Shown here: positions 1 through 5,117 of the stretch, piece after piece
Layout: each line of letters opens with the position of its first letter
How positions within the stretch are numbered: position 1 is the stretch's first letter
Assembly (NCBI GenBank): GCA_937860195.1
Contig: CALMBN010000160.1
Coordinates: forward strand, 1 to 5,117
DNA length: 5,117 bases
Direction: 5' to 3'
Origin: an uncultured Novosphingobium sp.
GTDB lineage: Bacteria > Pseudomonadota > Alphaproteobacteria > Sphingomonadales > Sphingomonadaceae
Translations under genes and position numbers: made by a program
Notes under the pieces: model-generated
The model's input: only the letters and a program-made list of their open reading frames with translations
The model's database searches: none
What the model was told of the DNA's origin: nothing

Positions 1-639
1 GACGAGCATGGTGTAGGTTCGCGCCGCCGCCCGCGAATCCATATATTCCGCCGCAACGCCGCGTTCGCGCAGGGCGGACATCAGCCCGACATCGGGCCGG
101 GCCATCGCCAGACGGCGAACCACGTCGAGGCAGGCGGCATATTCGCTGCGGGCCGAGCGCAGGAACTTGCGCCGCGCCGGGACTTTGCCGAACAGGTCAT
201 CGACCCGGATCCGCGTTCCCGGCGGCAAGGCGGCGGGGCCTTCCTCCTGCGCCTGTCCATGATCGATCACCAGGCGCCATCCTTCAGCCGCGCCGCGCGG
301 ACGGCTTTCGAGCGTCAACCTCGCAACGCTGGCGATCGAGGGCAACGCTTCACCCCGAAAGCCCAGAGTGGAGACCTGTTCAATCGCCTCGTCGGGCAGC
401 TTGGATGTTGCATGGCGCTCCAGCGCCAGCGCCATTTCAGCCGGATCCATTCCGCAGCCGTCATCGGTTACTTCGATCCCGGCCAGTCCGCCTTCAGAGA
501 GCCGGATGGTGATGCTGCTGGCCCCGGCATCAATCGCATTTTCGACCAGCTCTTTCAGCGCCGACGCCGGACGCTCAACCACCTCGCCCGCTGCGATGCG
601 ATTGACCAGATGTTCGGGCAGACGGCGGATTATTGGCAT
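1..639 (-). CDS. mutL: DNA mismatch repair protein MutL, N-terminal ATPase part (truncated by window edge)
   Basis: MutL is the ATP-driven matchmaker of methyl-directed or nick-directed mismatch repair: it joins MutS bound to a mismatch with the downstream strand-removal machinery. The 213 visible residues are the GHKL-type ATPase domain; the transducer end and the C-terminal dimerisation domain lie beyond the left edge. Visible family signatures are NRIAAGEVVERPAS (13-26), KELVENAIDAG (29-39) with the presumed catalytic Glu30 and Mg-binding Asn34, DDGCGM (59-64), RHATSK (75-80), the ATP-lid motif GFRGEAL (93-99), GT (141-142), and DLF followed by PARRKFL (154-160). The ATG at 639-637 gives an N-terminus that lines up with E. 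coli MutL (MPI...). An AGG at 651-649 is a weak Shine-Dalgarno with 9 nt spacing. The gene is divergent from mreB. No frameshift or missing ATPase residue is seen. Because the C-terminus is absent, I cannot tell whether the DQHAAHERxxYE endonuclease motif is present. Confidence 0.97.
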   Translation of the reverse strand, partial: MPIIRRLPEHLVNRIAAGEVVERPASALKELVENAIDAGASSITIRLSEGGLAGIEVTDDGCGMDPAEMALALERHATSKLPDEAIEQVSTLGFRGEALPSIASVARLTLESRPRGAAEGWRLVIDHGQAQEEGPAALPPGTRIRVDDLFGKVPARRKFLRSARSEYAACLDVVRRLAMARPDVGLMSALRERGVAAEYMDSRAAARTYTMLV

Positions 640-1871
<1,232 letters not shown>

Positions 1872-1905
1872 GTGAAGCCGGGATCGTGATCCACTCCATA
1901 GATCT

Positions 1906-1912
1906 AAGGGAG
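1906..1912 (+). promoter_or_regulatory. Shine-Dalgarno of mreC
   Basis: AAGGGAG lies 9 nt before the mreC ATG at 1922, inside the 50-nt gap after the mreB stop. It is the strongest ribosome binding site in the window and fixes the mreC start. The gap also holds the small palindromes GGATCGTGATCC (1881-1892) and TAGATCTA (1899-1906), too short to call as terminator or operator. No promoter is evident, so mreC is probably transcribed from upstream of mreB. Confidence 0.75.
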
Positions 1913-1921
1913 TAACCCCGC

Positions 1922-2800
1922 ATGGTGGCGCCAGTTGGGCGGCGCCCGGGCCACAATCGCCGGGCACAATACGGCACATTTTTTGGCTACATGCTCGCGC
2001 TTGGCGGTTTTGGCATCGGCGTGATCCTGCTGATCGCCTCGCTCAGCGACGACGGTGCCTTTGCCGGAGCCCGAAGTGTTGCAACCGGTGTGACTAGGCC
2101 CGCTGCCGAACTGGCAGCAGACACCCGCAGCGAGAGCCAGGGACTGTTCGCGATAATTGCCGGATATTTCACCCGCGGCAGCCGTGTTGCAAAACTTGAA
2201 CGCGAAGTTGCGGAGGTCCGGGTGCAGCTTGCCGAACAAGCTGCGCTACGCGAAGAAAACGATCGGCTTAAGGCCGTGCTTGCATTGACCAGAACCGAGT
2301 TGAAGCCGGTCACAGTGACCCGGCTGATTGGCTCTAGTTCAAGTTCGACCCGCCGCTTCGCCACGATCGGCGCAGGGAGCGAACAGGGTGTCAAACCCGG
2401 TATGGCGGTCCGGTCTCCGCTTGGGCTGGTCGGCCGGGTGCTCGAAGTCGGCTCGACCACGTCGCGTGTCCTGCTGATTACCGACACCGAAAGCACCGTT
2501 CCGGTTCGCCGTTCTACCGACGGTGTTCAAGCCTATGCAGTCGGGCGCGGGGATGGAACTTTGCAGATCAAACTTGCCACTACCGGCTTCAATCCACTCA
2601 AGAAGGGTGATGCGATTGTGACCTCGGGTTCCGGCGGCCTGTTTCGTCCGGGGGAAGCGGTCGCGGTGGTCGTAACGCTAACCGTCGACGGCGCCATTGC
2701 ACGGCCGCTCAGCGACCCCGGGATGACCGAATTTGTGGTGGTCGAACCGGTCTATGATGAACCGACCGCAGTTGCGCCGGCTACGCTCGAGGCGCGATAA
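1922..2800 (+). CDS. mreC: Rod shape-determining protein MreC
   Basis: MreC is a bitopic inner-membrane protein whose periplasmic part dimerises and binds PBP2, helping to activate the elongasome. The 292-residue product has the standard layout: a short basic cytoplasmic tail (2-18), one transmembrane helix (about 20-41, GYMLALGGFGIGVILLIASL), a coiled coil (about 88-127, heptad-like KLEREVAEVRVQLAEQ then REENDRLKAVL), and the two six-stranded beta-barrel domains. Conserved beta-domain features are RRFATIGAGSEQGVKPGMAV (144-163), GLVGRVLEVG (168-177), SRVLLITD (181-188) and the TSGSGGLFRPG loop (234-244). The C-terminus is short, without the long proline-rich extension seen in some alphaproteobacterial homologues. 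The start is set by the AAGGGAG site. The stop codon TAA shares its last A with the mreD ATG, indicating translational coupling. No defect is seen. Confidence 0.96.
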   Translation: MVAPVGRRPGHNRRAQYGTFFGYMLALGGFGIGVILLIASLSDDGAFAGARSVATGVTRPAAELAADTRSESQGLFAIIAGYFTRGSRVAKLEREVAEVRVQLAEQAALREENDRLKAVLALTRTELKPVTVTRLIGSSSSSTRRFATIGAGSEQGVKPGMAVRSPLGLVGRVLEVGSTTSRVLLITDTESTVPVRRSTDGVQAYAVGRGDGTLQIKLATTGFNPLKKGDAIVTSGSGGLFRPGEAVAVVVTLTVDGAIARPLSDPGMTEFVVVEPVYDEPTAVAPATLEAR

Positions 2801-3363
2801 TGCCCAGCCCGCTGACTGCCCCGATCACTGAAACCCTGCGCGATTTCGGCAAACCGCGAATCAATCGTGCGCCCTCGCCAATCCTGGCTTTGGCAGTTCC
2901 CTGGTTGCTGGTGATGTTTGGTTCGCTCAGCCCGACCTGGCCAATCGTTGCTTCTGCGCCCGTCGTCCCGCCGATCGGATTCTTGCTGTTGATCGCATGG
3001 CAGCAGCTCCGCCCTGGCCTGTTTCCGGTCTGGGCAGGCCTGCCGCTGGGTCTGTTCGACGATCTCTATTCGGGGCAGCCTTTTGGCTCTGCCGTGCTGT
3101 TATGGTCAGCGGCCATGATCGGACTCGATCTGCTGGAAGTGCGGTTTCCATGGCGCGGGATTCTGCTCAATTGGCTCGGCGCCAGTGGGATTATTTTGAT
3201 CTATCTGGTCCTTGCGGCGCAGATTTCGAGGGCCGGAGGCGGGACAGCGGCGCTTATCGTGATCCTGCCGCAAGTTCTGCTGGCGATCCTGGCCTACCCG
3301 ATCGCGGCCAAACTGGTCGGCGCGGCAGACCGCTTTCGGCTGGTCCCGGTCCAGAGGATCTAG
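2800..3363 (+). CDS. mreD: Rod shape-determining protein MreD
   Basis: MreD is a small polytopic inner-membrane protein of the elongasome that associates with MreC and modulates its action on PBP2. The 187-residue product fits the family length. After a cytoplasmic N-terminus of about 26 residues it is strongly hydrophobic, with likely membrane segments near 27-45, 57-70, 73-88, 95-113, 119-141 and 149-171. The best family signature is GLPLGLFDDLYSGQPFGSAVLLW (81-103 region; Phe86, Asp87, Asp88, Gly92 and Pro94-Phe95-Gly96 visible). MreD diverges fast, so the call leans also on its position between mreC and mrdA. GAGG at 2789-2792 lies 7 nt before the ATG, which overlaps the mreC stop as TAATG. 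The last codons (Gln-Arg-Ile) encode the ribosome binding site for mrdA. The TAG stop is in the same reading frame as mrdA. Confidence 0.93.
   Translation: MPSPLTAPITETLRDFGKPRINRAPSPILALAVPWLLVMFGSLSPTWPIVASAPVVPPIGFLLLIAWQQLRPGLFPVWAGLPLGLFDDLYSGQPFGSAVLLWSAAMIGLDLLEVRFPWRGILLNWLGASGIILIYLVLAAQISRAGGGTAALIVILPQVLLAILAYPIAAKLVGAADRFRLVPVQRI
3353..3358 (+). promoter_or_regulatory. Shine-Dalgarno deciding the TTG start of mrdA
   Basis: AGAGGA lies inside the last three sense codons of mreD, 8 nt before the TTG at 3367. This strong site at good spacing is the main reason for choosing TTG. A GTG (3430) and TTGs at 3433 and 3445 come 21 or more codons later, inside or next to the membrane anchor, and would remove the FERR segment found just before the anchor in related PBP2 proteins. 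Confidence 0.75.
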
Positions 3364-3366
3364 GCC

Positions 3367-5117
3367 TTGATCGGAGAGCCGAACCACGTCAGCTCGGGCA
3401 CACTCAAGAACAGCTTTGAGCGGCGCTCGGTGTTGATTGGGGGGTTGCAGGCTGGGATCGGTGCTGTGCTCGCCGCGCGGATGGGATGGATCGCGTTGGT
3501 CCAGAACGAGAAGTATGCGACGCTGGCCGAAAGCAACCGGGTCAGCCTTTCACTGGTCCCACCTCGGCGAGGCGCGATCCTTGATCGTAACAATGTCCAA
3601 TTGGCCTCGAACCGGATAGAATTCCGGATCGATATCATTCCCGAACGGCTGATTGATCGAGATGCCACGGTTACTGGTTTGGCCCGGCTCTTGGGGTTTG
3701 ACGCAGTCAGACTGCAGGAACTTCAGGACAAGATTGAAAAGGCCCACGGCTATCAACCGATCGAAGTCATCTCCGGGCTCAAGCCTGCGGAATATGACAA
3801 AGTGCTGGTTCGCCTGCCAGAAATGCCCGGCGTGGTGGCGCAGCAAGGCTATACCCGCTGGTATCCTACCGGGCCGTCAGTGGCCCACTTGGCAGGCTAT
3901 GTCGGCCCGGCAACGGCCAAGGATTATGACAAGGAGCGCAACCCGCTCTTGCTGACGCCCGGGTTCAAAATCGGCAAGGACGGGCTTGAGAAGCACTTCG
4001 ACAGCACCTTGCGCGGGATTCCCGGGGCGGACCGGGTCGAGGTAACCGCGACCGGCAAGTTCGTGCGCGATCTGGAGCACCGTGACGATATCCCCGGCCA
4101 GCCGATCAAGCTGACTATCGACGCGGCCTTGCAAGACTTTGCAGCACGGCGGATCGGGCTTGAATCGGCCGCCGTGGTGGTGATCGATTGCCAGACCGGC
4201 GGGATCCTTGCTTCAGTCTCAATGCCGGCATTCGATCCCAATGCCTTCGCCGGTGGAATCGGCCGCCTGCAATGGAAAATGCTGAACGAGGACGATCATA
4301 TCCCGCTCCTCAACAAGGCCTTGCGCGGCCTGTATCCGCCCGGATCAACGATGAAGCCGATGGCGAGCCTGGCCTTGCAACAACACGGTGTCGATCCTGA
4401 GGAGCGGATCAGTTGCCCCGGTGGTTATCGGCTCGGCAATCGCTTCTTCCGCTGCGACGCAGTTCACGGTTCGGTCGACATGCGCCGCGCGATCGAACAG
4501 AGTTGCAACACCTATTTCTGGTCGATGGCACACCGGGTCGGCTACGATGCAATCGCTCCGGTCGCGAAGTTGCTGGGGCTTGGGCAGGAATTCGATTTGC
4601 CCGGCACGGCTCAGCGATATGGCACCGTCCCTGATGCCGCCTGGAAGATGCGGCGCTACAAACAGGCTTGGTCGGCGGCTGACTCACTCAATGCGTCAAT
4701 CGGCCAAGGGTATGTTTCGGTCTCGCCGTTGCAACTGGCGATCATGACAGCCCGGATTGCGTCAGGCAAAAACCTGCAACCTTCGCTGATCTTCGGGCTG
4801 GAGAAACCGCCTGGGCCGGCCCTGCCTTTCACCCCCGAACAGCTTGCCGTGACCCAGGAAGGCATGTTTCGCGTCGTCAATGGAAACGGCACGGGTGGTG
4901 GCAGCAAAATCGACATCGGCGGGATCAAAATGGCCGGAAAGACCGGGACCGCGCAAGTCCGCGCGTTGGTCGCCCGCGGCCACTTTGGCGACCGGAAGGG
5001 GCGGGATCACGCGCTGTTCGTCTGTTACGCACCGACCGATGCACCGCGCTATGCGATGGCAGTGGTGGTTGAGCATGGCACCTTCGGGGCTCGCGCCGCC
5101 GCACCGATCGCCAAGGA
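3367..5117 (+). CDS. mrdA: Penicillin-binding protein 2, elongasome DD-transpeptidase (C-terminus beyond window)
   Basis: PBP2 is the monofunctional class B transpeptidase that cross-links peptidoglycan made by RodA during side-wall elongation. It is anchored in the inner membrane and acts in the periplasm. The 583 visible residues start at TTG (read as Met) and have no stop before the edge. Order: cytoplasmic tail with FERR (17-20); membrane anchor (about 21-45); pedestal domain beginning with ESNRV (55-59) and PPRRGAILDRN (65-75); GKDGLE (203-208); transpeptidase domain from about 265 (AAVVVIDCQTGGILA). Catalytic motifs are all present: SxxK as Ser327-Thr-Met-Lys330 within YPPGSTMKP, SxN as Ser379-Cys-Asn381, and Lys525-Thr-Gly-Thr528. 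GQGY followed by SPLQLA fits the PBP2 family. Cys350, Cys363, His367 and Cys380 form a likely metal site. E. coli PBP2 is 633 residues, so perhaps 50-100 residues are missing. The start is 3 nt after the mreD stop and in frame with it. FtsI is less likely given the mreBCD context and the GKDGLE/YPPGST signature. rodA is expected next. Confidence 0.95.
   Translation, partial: MIGEPNHVSSGTLKNSFERRSVLIGGLQAGIGAVLAARMGWIALVQNEKYATLAESNRVSLSLVPPRRGAILDRNNVQLASNRIEFRIDIIPERLIDRDATVTGLARLLGFDAVRLQELQDKIEKAHGYQPIEVISGLKPAEYDKVLVRLPEMPGVVAQQGYTRWYPTGPSVAHLAGYVGPATAKDYDKERNPLLLTPGFKIGKDGLEKHFDSTLRGIPGADRVEVTATGKFVRDLEHRDDIPGQPIKLTIDAALQDFAARRIGLESAAVVVIDCQTGGILASVSMPAFDPNAFAGGIGRLQWKMLNEDDHIPLLNKALRGLYPPGSTMKPMASLALQQHGVDPEERISCPGGYRLGNRFFRCDAVHGSVDMRRAIEQSCNTYFWSMAHRVGYDAIAPVAKLLGLGQEFDLPGTAQRYGTVPDAAWKMRRYKQAWSAADSLNASIGQGYVSVSPLQLAIMTARIASGKNLQPSLIFGLEKPPGPALPFTPEQLAVTQEGMFRVVNGNGTGGGSKIDIGGIKMAGKTGTAQVRALVARGHFGDRKGRDHALFVCYAPTDAPRYAMAVVVEHGTFGARAAAPIAK

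Noticed and set aside
1881..1906. Small palindromes GGATCGTGATCC and TAGATCTA between mreB and mreC, considered as terminator or operator
   Set aside because: Stems are only 4-5 bp, there is no T run, and the second overlaps the mreC ribosome binding site. Termination here would cut off the rest of an evident operon.
3653..4747. Several plus- and minus-strand open frames of 60-119 codons inside the PBP2 region, considered as separate genes
   Set aside because: A single frame from TTG 3367 reads without a break to the window end with all three transpeptidase motifs in order, so these are shadows of mrdA.

Overview
The window is a chromosomal housekeeping locus from a high-GC alphaproteobacterium. 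The protein sequences look most like Sphingomonadales (Erythrobacteraceae or Sphingomonadaceae type). The clues are the MreB stretch with GADMPVTEP and [20 protein letters not shown], the MutL stretch DLFGKVPARRKFLRSARSEYAA, and the compact mreB-mreC-mreD-mrdA order. This placement is judged from remembered family sequence, not from a search.

Layout: positions 1-639 (minus strand) hold the N-terminal ATPase half of mutL, cut by the left window edge. Positions 640-824 are a divergent intergenic region with the control signals of mutL (leftward) and mreB (rightward), including a G/C-tract hairpin that can fold in two mutually exclusive ways. From 825 to the right edge, four genes run in the same direction: mreB (actin-like filament), mreC (periplasmic coiled-coil scaffold), mreD (polytopic membrane partner) and mrdA (PBP2 transpeptidase, cut by the right edge). 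Spacing tightens along the cluster: 50 nt between mreB and mreC, a 1-nt TAATG overlap between mreC and mreD, and 3 nt between mreD and mrdA. This points to one operon with translational coupling. rodA would be expected next, outside the window.

The four right-hand genes encode the elongasome (Rod complex). MreB filaments bind the inner face of the membrane, MreC and MreD connect them to the periplasm, and PBP2 cross-links new peptidoglycan made with RodA. MutL is functionally unrelated (mismatch repair) and shares only the divergent control region.

The largest gene, mrdA, is easy to miss: it starts with TTG, has no early ATG, and has no stop inside the window. Its reading frame is continuous with mreD, separated from it only by a TAG and one codon. 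I see no mobile element, CRISPR array, tRNA, rRNA or unknown gene system. The more interesting points are a predicted Cys/Cys/His/Cys metal site in PBP2, the in-frame TAG/TTG junction, the alternative hairpins upstream of mreB, and an unusual residue next to the catalytic Glu of MreB.
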